A DNA stretch of 64,000 nucleotides from Prevotella sp. khp7 (GTDB lineage Bacteria > Bacteroidota > Bacteroidia > Bacteroidales > Bacteroidaceae). The notes below the pieces were generated by a model. The model had not been told where the DNA came from and searched no databases. It saw only the letters and a program-made list of their open reading frames with translations. The DNA lies in contig NZ_FOIV01000003.1 in the NCBI RefSeq assembly GCF_900109055.1, positions 62,001-126,000 on the forward strand, in the 5' to 3' direction. This document shows, piece by piece, positions 25,349 to 32,805 of the stretch; the first letter of the stretch is position 1, and each line of letters opens with the position of its first letter. A program made the position numbers and the translations under genes.

Positions 25349-26155
25349 ATGAAACAAGTTAGACCCAAGAAGAATCTCGGTCAGCACTTTCTGACCGATC
25401 TGAATATCGCCAAGCAGATAGCCGATACGGTAGATGCATGTCCTGAAATCCCTGTTTTGGAGGTGGGGCCGGGTATGGGAGTGATGACCCAGTATCTTGT
25501 AGAAAAACCAAGACCCTTTAAGGTCGTAGAAATAGACCGTGAGTCGGTGGCATATTTACAGGAACACTTTCCACGCCTACATAATAATATAATAGGTGGC
25601 GATTTCCTGCGTATGGATCTTCAGGAAATCTTCGATGGTCAGCAGTTTGTGTTGACGGGTAATTATCCCTATGACATTTCTTCGCAGATATTTTTTAAGA
25701 TGCTTGATAATAAGGATCTGATACCTTGTTGCACGGGTATGATACAACGCGAGGTGGCCCTGCGCATGGCTTCACAGCCTGGCAATAAGCAGTATGGTAT
25801 ATTGTCTGTATTGATTCAGGCTTGGTATCATGTAGAATATCTCTTTACTGTTGAACCAGGAGTGTTCAATCCGCCTCCTAAGGTGCAGAGTGCGGTGATT
25901 CGCATGACGCGTAACGATGTGACCGATCTTGGCTGTGATGAACAGCTCTTCCGTCGTGTTGTTAAAACGGTGTTTAACCAGCGCCGTAAGATGTTGCGCG
26001 TGTCGCTGCGTCAAATCTTCAATGGTGATCATCCTGCGTCTCAAGCCTTCTTAGAGGATTCAATGATGACGCGCCGACCCGAACAGTTGTCTATTGCTGA
26101 GTTTGTGGAATTGACAAACAAGGTTGAAAAAGAACTGTTTACGAACACAAAATAG
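25349..26155 (+). CDS. rsmA: 16S rRNA dimethyladenosine transferase
   Basis: 268 residues (KsgA). It dimethylates two adjacent adenosines in the 3' hairpin of 16S rRNA using SAM. It opens with KKNLGQHFLTD, has the SAM loop VLEVGPGMGVMTQ, the acidic VVEIDRE motif, and the catalytic GNYPYDISSQIFF (NxPY class). The start at 25349 is supported by alignment with the family and by the promoter. An upstream in-frame ATG at 25289 would place the promoter inside the gene. Only 5 bases separate the -7 box from ATG. Confidence 0.96.
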   Translation: MKQVRPKKNLGQHFLTDLNIAKQIADTVDACPEIPVLEVGPGMGVMTQYLVEKPRPFKVVEIDRESVAYLQEHFPRLHNNIIGGDFLRMDLQEIFDGQQFVLTGNYPYDISSQIFFKMLDNKDLIPCCTGMIQREVALRMASQPGNKQYGILSVLIQAWYHVEYLFTVEPGVFNPPPKVQSAVIRMTRNDVTDLGCDEQLFRRVVKTVFNQRRKMLRVSLRQIFNGDHPASQAFLEDSMMTRRPEQLSIAEFVELTNKVEKELFTNTK

Positions 26156-26228
26156 GTGTGTTCGCACACAATTGGTTGATTTATATCAAAAGAAAGCCAC
26201 TTTTTTGAGGAAAGTGGGGCATAATCCA

Positions 26229-26258
26229 TTGCGGATTACAAAAATCGTCGTACCTTTG
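26229..26258 (+). promoter_or_regulatory. promoter of the candidate ncRNA
   Basis: TTG at 26229-26231, 19 bp, TACCTTTG at 26251-26258. No reading frame of useful length starts downstream. Confidence 0.7.
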
Positions 26259-26262
26259 CATC

Positions 26263-26563
26263 GTCAAAAGGAAACAATTGACAATCTTCAATAGAAGTGA
26301 TGATAATACAGAGGTATTAGTTTAAGGTAAATATAGATTGATTTAGGTTTTAGTTAGAGTTAATAGTTAGTTAGAATTTTGGTTTTAGGTTTATTAAATT
26401 TGATTTGAGATAGGTATTTTCTAAGGTGTTAGAAAGATTTGTTAGTAAGGATAACAGACGCAGTGGTGACACTCCGTTTCTTCTCAAGAAAAAAGGTTTT
26501 TAGTTATTCATAGATTGTTGGCGCCGCCCTCGAGTCGTTGATGACCCTTGAGCGGCTTTTTTT
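26263..26563 (+). ncRNA. candidate ~300-nt non-coding RNA, C-depleted
   Basis: The transcript runs from a clear promoter to a strong terminator at 26523-26563 with no plausible coding frame. Bases 26310-26454 (145 nt) contain one C only, while A, T and G are mixed and TTAG recurs many times, so the middle is expected to be single-stranded. The 5' and 3' parts contain C and can fold. The neighbouring rsmA ends 110 bases upstream and the cyclophilin gene lies on the opposite strand. 6S RNA or another Bacteroidales structured RNA are possible identities; I could not match either by eye. Confidence 0.55.
26523..26563 (+). terminator. terminator of the candidate ncRNA
   Basis: GCCG/CGGC and CTCGAG/CTTGAG pairing with a two-base bulge and a 12-base loop, followed by seven T residues. 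The T run is on the plus strand only. Confidence 0.8.
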
Positions 26564-26567
26564 GTGT

Positions 26568-27320
26568 CTATTTCTTTCTGAGGGGTTTCCCCACAACTTT
26601 CTTCGTCACAGTTTTTTTCTCGATTTTGGATTTGGGTAGGTCTTTTGTAACTGTACCCTTTAGAATACGGATATCCTCTATGGGACGGTCATTCTTATCG
26701 GTCTCAACTTGTTGGATCTTCTCTACAACATCCATGCCCTCAATAACTTCGCCGAAAACGGTATATTGGCCGTCAAGATGAGGTGTGCCGCCTATTGTTT
26801 TATAAGTATCAATCATCTCGGGTGTGAGTTTCACTTTCCCCTGAGTGGTTGAGTCCAGTTTCTCCTGTAATTTGTCAATCCGTTTATCATCAAAGATTTT
26901 TCCCCATACGATATAGAATTGACAGGCCGAACTCCGACGTTCTGGATTTACATTGTCGCCTTCTCTGGCCATAGCCACCACACCACGACGGTGGAAAATC
27001 TGTGGCAGACGGAATTCCGCTTCTGTGGTATAGTCAAAATCGCCAGTGCCAAGTAGCTCACCGGGTTTTGCGTGTTTACTGTTTGTGTCGCCACTCTGAA
27101 TCATAAAGTCCTTGATGACGCGGTGGAAAAGTAGGGAGTCATAAATTCCCAGTTTCGTTATTTTCAGGAAGTTGTCACGCGTTAGAGGAGTCTCGTCATA
27201 GAGCGCGATACGGATATTACCAGCGGTGGTCTCGAAAAGGACCTCTGTATTTTTTGTTTGAGCTGTTACAACAGATAGAGAACACTGAATAGTGATTAGT
27301 AATAGGATAAATTTCTTCAT
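26568..27320 (-). CDS. exported cyclophilin-type peptidyl-prolyl isomerase
   Basis: 250 residues. A signal peptide (MKKFILLLITIQCSLSVVTAQ) precedes a cyclophilin domain with the family's FHRVIKDFMIQSGD segment and SSACQFYIV. It catalyses cis-trans isomerisation of prolyl bonds and should help folding in the periplasm. A family-specific insertion (DDKRIDKLQEKLDSTTQ) and a lysine-rich tail (KKTVTKKVVGKPLRKK) are present. Its ATG overlaps the MATE gene's TGA in the tetranucleotide ATGA, so the two are translationally coupled. The longer upstream frame lies inside the MATE gene and lacks a signal peptide. Confidence 0.92.
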   Translation of the reverse strand: MKKFILLLITIQCSLSVVTAQTKNTEVLFETTAGNIRIALYDETPLTRDNFLKITKLGIYDSLLFHRVIKDFMIQSGDTNSKHAKPGELLGTGDFDYTTEAEFRLPQIFHRRGVVAMAREGDNVNPERRSSACQFYIVWGKIFDDKRIDKLQEKLDSTTQGKVKLTPEMIDTYKTIGGTPHLDGQYTVFGEVIEGMDVVEKIQQVETDKNDRPIEDIRILKGTVTKDLPKSKIEKKTVTKKVVGKPLRKK

Positions 27321-28714
27321 CTTTCTTCTTCTTTTTTTAGTTTTAACTTCTCGGCCCAACCGCCTTTAAAAAGCCTTGCCAGGAAAATACTACCACGGAA
27401 AGTCAGTTCGATGGCCATAGCTGTCCAAACGCCTTTCAGACCATACTTCGGGGCAAGTGTAGCTGCAAGTGTGAGTCGAACCGCCCACATGGATGAAAGG
27501 CTCATGATAGCTGGGATGATCGTGTCTCCAGCCCCAATAAACACACCATTAGCTACGATAGCTGCAGCAAACATCGGTTCTGCCCATGCTTCAATCCTTA
27601 ATACCTCTGTACCCAGACTGATCACCTCTTCAACAGGCGACATGATACCCATCAGTTCTGGAGCGAATATCCACATCAAGACACCCATCACCGTCATCAC
27701 CGTAATACCCAGTCCTACGGACAGATAGGCGAATGAACGAGTGAGAATTCTCTGACCTGCGCCGATACCTTGTCCTACAAGGGTTGTTGCCGCCTCGGCG
27801 ATACCGTAGCCGGGCATGTAGCAGAGGCTCTCTACTGTGATGGCTAGCGAATGGGCCGCAATGGATATCGTTCCCAATGGAGCTACAATTAAGGTACTTA
27901 CTATCTGGGCAGACCCCATTAGTAGATGCTGTAATCCCATTGGAGCACCAATCTTAAAGGCCGTTTTGATGGTCTCTTCTCTGGGCTTAAATGACCCTGG
28001 ATGCCCAACTAATGCGAGCATTTTCGACTTTACCAGCAGGAAGTACATCATCAGGCAGGCTGTGACAAACATTGCCATGCCTGTTCCTATCGCAGCACCT
28101 ACAACTCCCATGTTGAGCACATAAATAAACAGGTAGTTGAAGATGACATCCATCACACACATACCGATGTTCAGCATTGAGGGTATTTTCATGTTGCCCG
28201 AGCATTTCAGCATCGAGCCTGCCAGACCTTCCATCTGGAAGAAGATGCCACAGACACCGAAGATGGCGAAATAGAGCGACGCATCACGGGCTATCTCCTC
28301 TGTTCCACCCAGCCAATATGGCAGATAAGGCGCAATGACAAGAGAGGTTGTGGAGATAATCAGAGCCCAAAGGAAACAGCACACCAACGACTGACGGAGC
28401 ACTTTGCGTGCGGCTTCAAAATCGTTGGCGCCAATGAAATGGGCTACTTGTACGGAGAATCCCAACGAGGCTGCGTGGGCTAGTCCCCCCAAAAGCCAGC
28501 CAGTCGATTCCACTAGTCCGATGGCTGCAGAAGCTTTGGCACCCAGGTGTCCCACCATCGAGGCGTCGATGAAAAACATCACTGTCGCAGAAATCTGCGC
28601 CAGAATAGAGGGAATACTCAGGCTGACGATGAGCCAGAGCTTCTCCCTCTGTGTCATCGTACGACCCTCGCGGATATAGGATAGCAGCAGTTCGCTATTC
28701 TTTACTTTCTTCAT
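27317..28714 (-). CDS. MATE family efflux transporter
   Basis: 465 residues, twelve hydrophobic segments in two related halves typical of MATE exporters (IPSILAQISATVMFFIDASMVGHLG at the start and the matching EPMFAAAIVANGVFIGAGDT in the second half). It exports organic cations or drugs against Na+ or H+. It is the third gene of a DUF3467 / secreted barrel protein / MATE / cyclophilin run (gaps 46, 15 and -4 bp). The substrate is unknown. Confidence 0.93.
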   Translation of the reverse strand: MKKVKNSELLLSYIREGRTMTQREKLWLIVSLSIPSILAQISATVMFFIDASMVGHLGAKASAAIGLVESTGWLLGGLAHAASLGFSVQVAHFIGANDFEAARKVLRQSLVCCFLWALIISTTSLVIAPYLPYWLGGTEEIARDASLYFAIFGVCGIFFQMEGLAGSMLKCSGNMKIPSMLNIGMCVMDVIFNYLFIYVLNMGVVGAAIGTGMAMFVTACLMMYFLLVKSKMLALVGHPGSFKPREETIKTAFKIGAPMGLQHLLMGSAQIVSTLIVAPLGTISIAAHSLAITVESLCYMPGYGIAEAATTLVGQGIGAGQRILTRSFAYLSVGLGITVMTVMGVLMWIFAPELMGIMSPVEEVISLGTEVLRIEAWAEPMFAAAIVANGVFIGAGDTIIPAIMSLSSMWAVRLTLAATLAPKYGLKGVWTAMAIELTFRGSIFLARLFKGGWAEKLKLKKEEER

Positions 28715-28729
28715 TCTTTAGTTTATATC

Positions 28730-30607
28730 TTACTCATAGCTGAACGCCATATAAGAATGAGGTTTCAGCGAAACGGCAAACTTAGTGGCTCTCTTTTTGT
28801 TCCAGCCCACCCAGTAGTCCTCTTGTTTGCCTTGGATGGAAGTGCCGTCTTCGAGATTCGCCAGACGTTTGAACCGCTCTGGTTCGCACGCCAGCTTGAT
28901 GTCTATGGGGTCATCGTTGAAGTTCTCAACAATCAACGTGTGATTGTCGTATAGGAAAAGACTTACCTTGGCAGGCCCCTCAAGATAGAAATCCAAGTCC
29001 TGACTCATTGTGCGACGGATCTCTGTCAGCGCTGGAGCTGGGTAGTCGTAGAGGTTTCCCATGTCGTCAGGGATTGTGAGCACGTAGAGATAGCCGTCGG
29101 TATATTTGGCTTTGTGAAGAATGGGGAAGCCTGAGACACCGCCTGTCAATGGACGTCCGGCGCTGACCACCTCCCAACTGTCATTCGTCTGATATCGCAC
29201 TTGTGGAATCAGAATGTCGCGCGAGCTTTTGCCATATCTGCCAAAGTCGCTGACGAGCGCTTTCAGGTCAGAACAGCGCAGTTCGCACACTTCCGCGATC
29301 TTCTCTGGGATAGCCTTCAACAGCCCGCTGGTGATAATGACGTCTCTGCCGCTTGTCAGCTGCCCTTTTATCTTTTCCATGATGTCTGGGTCGCCCGCAG
29401 CCTGCTCTGTCAGCAGAATGATCTTCTGATCGTTGGCAAAAGCCGGATACATGTCCATAGGCAGACCAATCATCCCCAGATAGTTCTGCAGGAAGTCCTC
29501 GCCCAATGCATGGAAGGGCTTATATGACTTGATGCCTATGGGATTGCCCAGTTTTCCCACCAGATTGTCGGCCTTGCGCAGGGTGATGTCGGCAATACGG
29601 GCCATCGTGGTGGGAGTTATCGTTTTGTTGCCTTTCTTGAAGGGGGCTCTCATCTCGTCGTAGTCCCAGCTGGTGTCTGTACCCTGCCATGAGGCACGGA
29701 AACTGTCGTTCAGGGGGACGTCGAGCAACTGATTGTAGGCAAAGAGCATCACGTCGCGCGCCTTAGCAATAGCCGTAAGATGGAGTTGCTCTGCATAACG
29801 GTCCATGCTCATCTGAATGCCGCCAGCGTCAACCCATCCTCCTCCGTTGTACCCTGGACGTAGGTTCTCGAAATAACGTATAATGTTGTAGCTCAGATAG
29901 TTCTGAAGGTGCTGGGCGCTTGCAGGGTCGCGCGTCTCAGTACCCGTCCAGATGCCGTCAAAGAGTCTTGGTCCGTCTTCAAGATTGAAGCCGAGTCCTT
30001 GAAAATGGTCGTACCAGTTAGGATACTTGATGATGACCTTCACCTTAGGATTCACAGCCTTGGCGGGCCCGAGGACCAGGTTTCTGGCTGCATTGTTCAT
30101 TAGCTGCAGACGATACTCCGTCCAGGTCTTCTTACCTTTCGCAGCCACTTCAACAGGACTCTTGCAACTGGTGAAGAAGAAGTCGTCGAGCAGAAACTCA
30201 TCGAAATGGCGGGCTGTTGTCTCTGCTATCTTCTGCACCATCTTGCGATGCTCAGGATCCGAGTAGCAGAAAGTCTCGAAGTCATTACTCTCGTTAATGG
30301 TATAAGTGATGCCACCAGCCACCTCTATTCCCTGTTTCAGGAAGAACTGCTTGGCTTTCTCTATGGTCGCATCGTCGACAAGCAACAGGTCGCGATGTGT
30401 CTCCAAGAATATCTTGTCTACATCCAACTGGTTGGAGATGGTGGCCCATGAGGTTTCGAGCCACTGGGTATCTTTCATTTTCTGTACCTCGTTGGCACGT
30501 ACGTAGACTGAGACCTTGAAATGGTTGTGTTTGGCTGATGTGGATAATGTTGCCAGCAGGCATATTGCCATGCAGAGCGTATTCCTGAGTAATGAATGCT
30601 TTGTCAT
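28730..30607 (-). CDS. secreted protein of unknown function, possibly a TIM-barrel glycosidase
   Basis: 625 residues with an N-terminal signal peptide (LLRNTLCMAICLLATLSTSA). I do not recognise the family with certainty. The sequence reads like an alpha/beta barrel: VSVYVRANEV as a first strand, DKIFLETHRD, GIEVAGGITY, HFDEFLLDDFFFTSC with three consecutive acidic candidates, VKVIIKYPNWYDHF, FDGIWTGTETRD, and a C-terminal beta domain ending in LKPHSYMAFSYE that resembles barrel-capping domains of glycosidases. It is probably a hydrolase acting on sugars, but this is inference from layout. It lies between DUF3467 and MATE genes, with no SusCD pair adjacent. Confidence 0.6.
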   Translation of the reverse strand: MTKHSLLRNTLCMAICLLATLSTSAKHNHFKVSVYVRANEVQKMKDTQWLETSWATISNQLDVDKIFLETHRDLLLVDDATIEKAKQFFLKQGIEVAGGITYTINESNDFETFCYSDPEHRKMVQKIAETTARHFDEFLLDDFFFTSCKSPVEVAAKGKKTWTEYRLQLMNNAARNLVLGPAKAVNPKVKVIIKYPNWYDHFQGLGFNLEDGPRLFDGIWTGTETRDPASAQHLQNYLSYNIIRYFENLRPGYNGGGWVDAGGIQMSMDRYAEQLHLTAIAKARDVMLFAYNQLLDVPLNDSFRASWQGTDTSWDYDEMRAPFKKGNKTITPTTMARIADITLRKADNLVGKLGNPIGIKSYKPFHALGEDFLQNYLGMIGLPMDMYPAFANDQKIILLTEQAAGDPDIMEKIKGQLTSGRDVIITSGLLKAIPEKIAEVCELRCSDLKALVSDFGRYGKSSRDILIPQVRYQTNDSWEVVSAGRPLTGGVSGFPILHKAKYTDGYLYVLTIPDDMGNLYDYPAPALTEIRRTMSQDLDFYLEGPAKVSLFLYDNHTLIVENFNDDPIDIKLACEPERFKRLANLEDGTSIQGKQEDYWVGWNKKRATKFAVSLKPHSYMAFSYE

Positions 30608-30653
30608 ATCAATGTTTATTTTGGTTGGTAACTAATCAGATACTGTGTCGATT

Positions 30654-30971
30654 CTACGCTTCGCCTTTAGGCAGGTCGAAGGGAGCAATAGGACTGGGAT
30701 CCTGACTGGGGATTCGGATGGCGCCGAACTCTTTCTCGTAGCGCATGATATTCTCCTGAAGTGCGGCCAGCAAGCGCTTTGCGTGCTCAGGAGCCAGTAT
30801 CACACGGCTCTTCACTTGAGCCTTAGGCAGGCCGGGCAGCACACGTGCAAAGTCTACGATGAAATCGCTACTCGAGTGCGTGATGATGGCGAAATTAGCA
30901 TACTCTCCCTGCGCCACTTCCTGTGGCAACTCTAATTGCAGACCCTGCTGCTCATTATTCTTTTCGTTCAT
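30654..30971 (-). CDS. DUF3467 protein
   Basis: 105 residues. The segment EYANFAIITHSSSDFIVDFARVLPGLPKAQVKSRVILAPEHAKRLL matches DUF3467 (written here in two halves: acidic start and RVILAPEHAKRLLAALQ end). Small cytosolic protein, widespread in Bacteroidetes, function not established. Promoter TAAATTTG at 30996-31003 is 24 bases upstream. First gene of the four-gene run down to the cyclophilin. Confidence 0.85.
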   Translation of the reverse strand: MNEKNNEQQGLQLELPQEVAQGEYANFAIITHSSSDFIVDFARVLPGLPKAQVKSRVILAPEHAKRLLAALQENIMRYEKEFGAIRIPSQDPSPIAPFDLPKGEA

Positions 30972-30995
30972 ATCGTTTTTATATTATTCAGATTG

Positions 30996-31003
30996 CAAAT
31001 TTA
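30996..31003 (-). promoter_or_regulatory. -7 element of the DUF3467 operon
   Basis: TAAATTTG on the minus strand. Confidence 0.6.
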
Positions 31004-31097
31004 CAAAAGATTTCCCAAATATCATGCTGGCTTAGCTGAAAATATACATTATTTAATATATATGACGACTGTTACCTGTAAAGTAGCTTACGATGAC

Positions 31098-31157
31098 TTT
31101 ACTCCGAGTAAAAGCAAACTTTACTCCGAGTAAAATGGCAGTTTACTCCGAGTAAAC
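31098..31157. repeat. three 22-bp-phased palindromes (copy B of the palindrome family)
   Basis: TTTACTC-C-GAGTAAA occurs at 31098-31112, 31120-31134 and 31142-31156 (the last extends to GTTTACTCCGAGTAAAC, 31141-31157). Centres 31105, 31127 and 31149 are exactly 22 bp apart. A weaker palindrome (GTAAAGTAGCTTAC, 31078-31091) sits near the preceding 22-bp position. The unit resembles the one centred at 61414 in copy C. It lies in the gap downstream of the nucleotidyltransferase gene and upstream of DUF3467. Confidence 0.9.
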
Positions 31158-31224
31158 CTATAGAATGGGCGAAGAGGTCTTTGTCAGCAGGTTCGACATA
31201 CCCTAATCCCACTTACAACTTCCA

Positions 31225-32307
31225 TCATTTATTTATGACGTCTTTTAATGACAGCGTCCGATACTTGATAAGTAGTAGTGGTGTTCTCACAAGAATCTTC
31301 AGGAAACTGATTTCCAACCAGAATATCTCCCAGAAGTTGAATCTTACTAGTTTCAGATGCCATAACCTGGTTGCTATCGTACGAGAGAACAGACCTTTTT
31401 TCTTCCTTTTGTCATACCTGCCGAAGTTTCCCCCCGTCATAATCCCGCGCAACAGGCACTTTCCGAATTTATTGTCTGGAGGACAGAGCATCAGGCTTTC
31501 GTCAAGATTCAGCACCTCATCCAACACCCACATCAGGGCGCCAGCGATATTCCATAGTCCAAAGCGCTTCAGCAATGACGCTACTTGCATACGATCGTCC
31601 TCTGTCGCATTCTTCAGCAGGCAATAGTAGTCGCAGACTTGCCGCAGTCCGATGCCGCTTGCAAGAAAATGATGCTGTATATGGGCCAGCTGCATCACAA
31701 GTGCGAAACTGATTGTCGGCACATTAAACCCGATGTCGACATACGTTGTCTGATTGATTTCCTGCTCCAGCCACTTTTGCAGTCTGCGATTTGTAATAGG
31801 ATTGAAATTTCCAGACGACGGTCGGAAGTGCACGTCAACCTTGATAGAACCTTCGGTCTTTATGTGAGCATGATGATAGTGAATCATATCATCTGATAGA
31901 ATCTGCATGTCTTTGAGTAAGGCTACCACGCTGTCACGCCCTCCTTCTACCCAGATGTCAATGTCGCCAGGCTGCCTAGAAAACGGATTCGTGTACAGCC
32001 GTGCGTTCGCCTGTCCTTTCAGTATCGCCGACTTGCGTCCTTGTTCAGCGAACAACTTCGTCAATCTTGCTGCCTCCTCATTCAACAGTTTATTCAATCC
32101 ACGTATTATTTCCGTCTCAGCTGCCCACTTCATTGCCATATCTGTCGGCATATCGGCCCTGTTCTGGAAGCATACGCCAAGCAACGACTGCTTTGCGGCA
32201 GCCTTGTACACCCACCGCCACTCATCGTCTGTCAGCACCTCTTCAAAGGTGTTGCCCGTCATCGCAGTCCTCAGCAGCGCATATAGTTTCTTTTCGTATT
32301 TTCCCAT
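31225..32307 (-). CDS. PF14907-like nucleotidyltransferase family protein
   Basis: 360 residues. The segment SAILKGQANARLYTNPFSRQ followed by PGDIDIWVEGG is the LKG...GDIDxxV signature of uncharacterised nucleotidyltransferases (PF14907 type), with the two metal-binding Asp residues in GDID, and a third acidic strand KVDVHFRPS. Members occur beside RiPP, lasso-peptide and polysaccharide genes in other phyla. The target of transfer is unknown. It lies 71 bp downstream of a 41-codon peptide gene and shares its promoter. No other modification or export gene accompanies it. Confidence 0.8.
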   Translation of the reverse strand: MGKYEKKLYALLRTAMTGNTFEEVLTDDEWRWVYKAAAKQSLLGVCFQNRADMPTDMAMKWAAETEIIRGLNKLLNEEAARLTKLFAEQGRKSAILKGQANARLYTNPFSRQPGDIDIWVEGGRDSVVALLKDMQILSDDMIHYHHAHIKTEGSIKVDVHFRPSSGNFNPITNRRLQKWLEQEINQTTYVDIGFNVPTISFALVMQLAHIQHHFLASGIGLRQVCDYYCLLKNATEDDRMQVASLLKRFGLWNIAGALMWVLDEVLNLDESLMLCPPDNKFGKCLLRGIMTGGNFGRYDKRKKKGLFSRTIATRLWHLKLVRFNFWEIFWLEISFLKILVRTPLLLIKYRTLSLKDVINK

Positions 32308-32378
32308 TGTAGCGGTAGATATATATATTGGACGCTCTCACAAATAATAATACTCAAGGTCAGCCGCCACTGTGGAAG

Positions 32379-32504
32379 CTAATCATCGGGACCTCCCATG
32401 TAATGATAGCTAGTTTGTTTTAGTAATAGCAGGTTCTCTCTCATCGGGATCACCCGCATTGCAGGCTTCTCATAAGCATCTTGTTTAGCGTTTTTTGTTT
32501 TCAT
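32379..32504 (-). CDS. 41-residue precursor-like peptide
   Basis: A 41-codon frame starting MKTKNAKQDAYEKPAMRVI and ending QTSYHYMGGPDD, with PMRENLLLLK in the middle. It has a TATCTTTG promoter (32541-32548) 36 bases upstream and the nucleotidyltransferase 71 bases downstream on the same strand. The layout (Lys-rich start, YxKPxxxV motif, Leu-rich middle, Gly-Gly and acidic end) resembles the many small YxxPxxxV proteins of Prevotella and Bacteroides and also RiPP precursor peptides. There is no signal peptide. Whether it is modified or is an independent small protein is unknown. Confidence 0.65.
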   Translation of the reverse strand: MKTKNAKQDAYEKPAMRVIPMRENLLLLKQTSYHYMGGPDD

Positions 32505-32540
32505 AATGGTAAGCTCGAGTTTATGATTTAAATATGCCTG

Positions 32541-32548
32541 CAAAGATA
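32541..32548 (-). promoter_or_regulatory. -7 element of the peptide-nucleotidyltransferase operon
   Basis: TATCTTTG on the minus strand, 36 bases before the peptide start. Confidence 0.65.
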
Positions 32549-32601
32549 CGAAGATATCTGTTAAAGAGTATGCCTTCCCTTATTAAATAACGTTAATAAA
32601 T

Positions 32602-32632
32602 AAAAAGAGAGGTCGTCAAAACCTCTCTTTTT
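32602..32632 (-). terminator. terminator of tRNA-Lys
   Basis: 12-bp stem AAAAAGAGAGGT / ACCTCTCTTTTT with a 7-base loop; T run on the minus strand. Confidence 0.8.
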
Positions 32633-32633
32633 G

Positions 32634-32706
32634 TGATCCGTTTGGGGCTCGAACCCAAGACCCCAACATTAAAAGTGTTGTGCTCTACCAACTGAGCTAA
32701 CGGATC
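32634..32706 (-). tRNA. tRNA-Lys (TTT)
   Basis: A 73-base cloverleaf: acceptor GATCCGT/ACGGATC, D arm GCTCAGTTGGTAGAGC, anticodon loop CTTTTAA giving TTT, T arm GGGTTCGAGCCC. No CCA encoded. Confidence 0.95.
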
Positions 32707-32740
32707 AACCTTGATTTTTGCAATCTTTCGAAAGCGGCTG

Positions 32741-32748
32741 CAAAGGTA
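32741..32748 (-). promoter_or_regulatory. -7 element of tRNA-Lys
   Basis: TACCTTTG on the minus strand, 34 bases before the tRNA. Confidence 0.65.
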
Positions 32749-32805
32749 TGCATATTTTTCGAATCTGCCAAATTTATTGGGAGAATTTTTGCTTTTTTTG
32801 CCAAT

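Noticed and set aside
31098..31157. Possible CRISPR array
   Set aside because: Repeats are palindromes with 7-base gaps that are not unique spacers, no leader or cas genes are present, and the 24-bp array at 3963-4250 is coding. No CRISPR is supported in the window.
31225..32548. A complete lasso-peptide cluster around the nucleotidyltransferase
   Set aside because: No asparagine synthetase-like cyclase, transglutaminase-like protease, PqqD-type recognition protein or ABC exporter is present nearby; only the precursor-like peptide and transferase remain.
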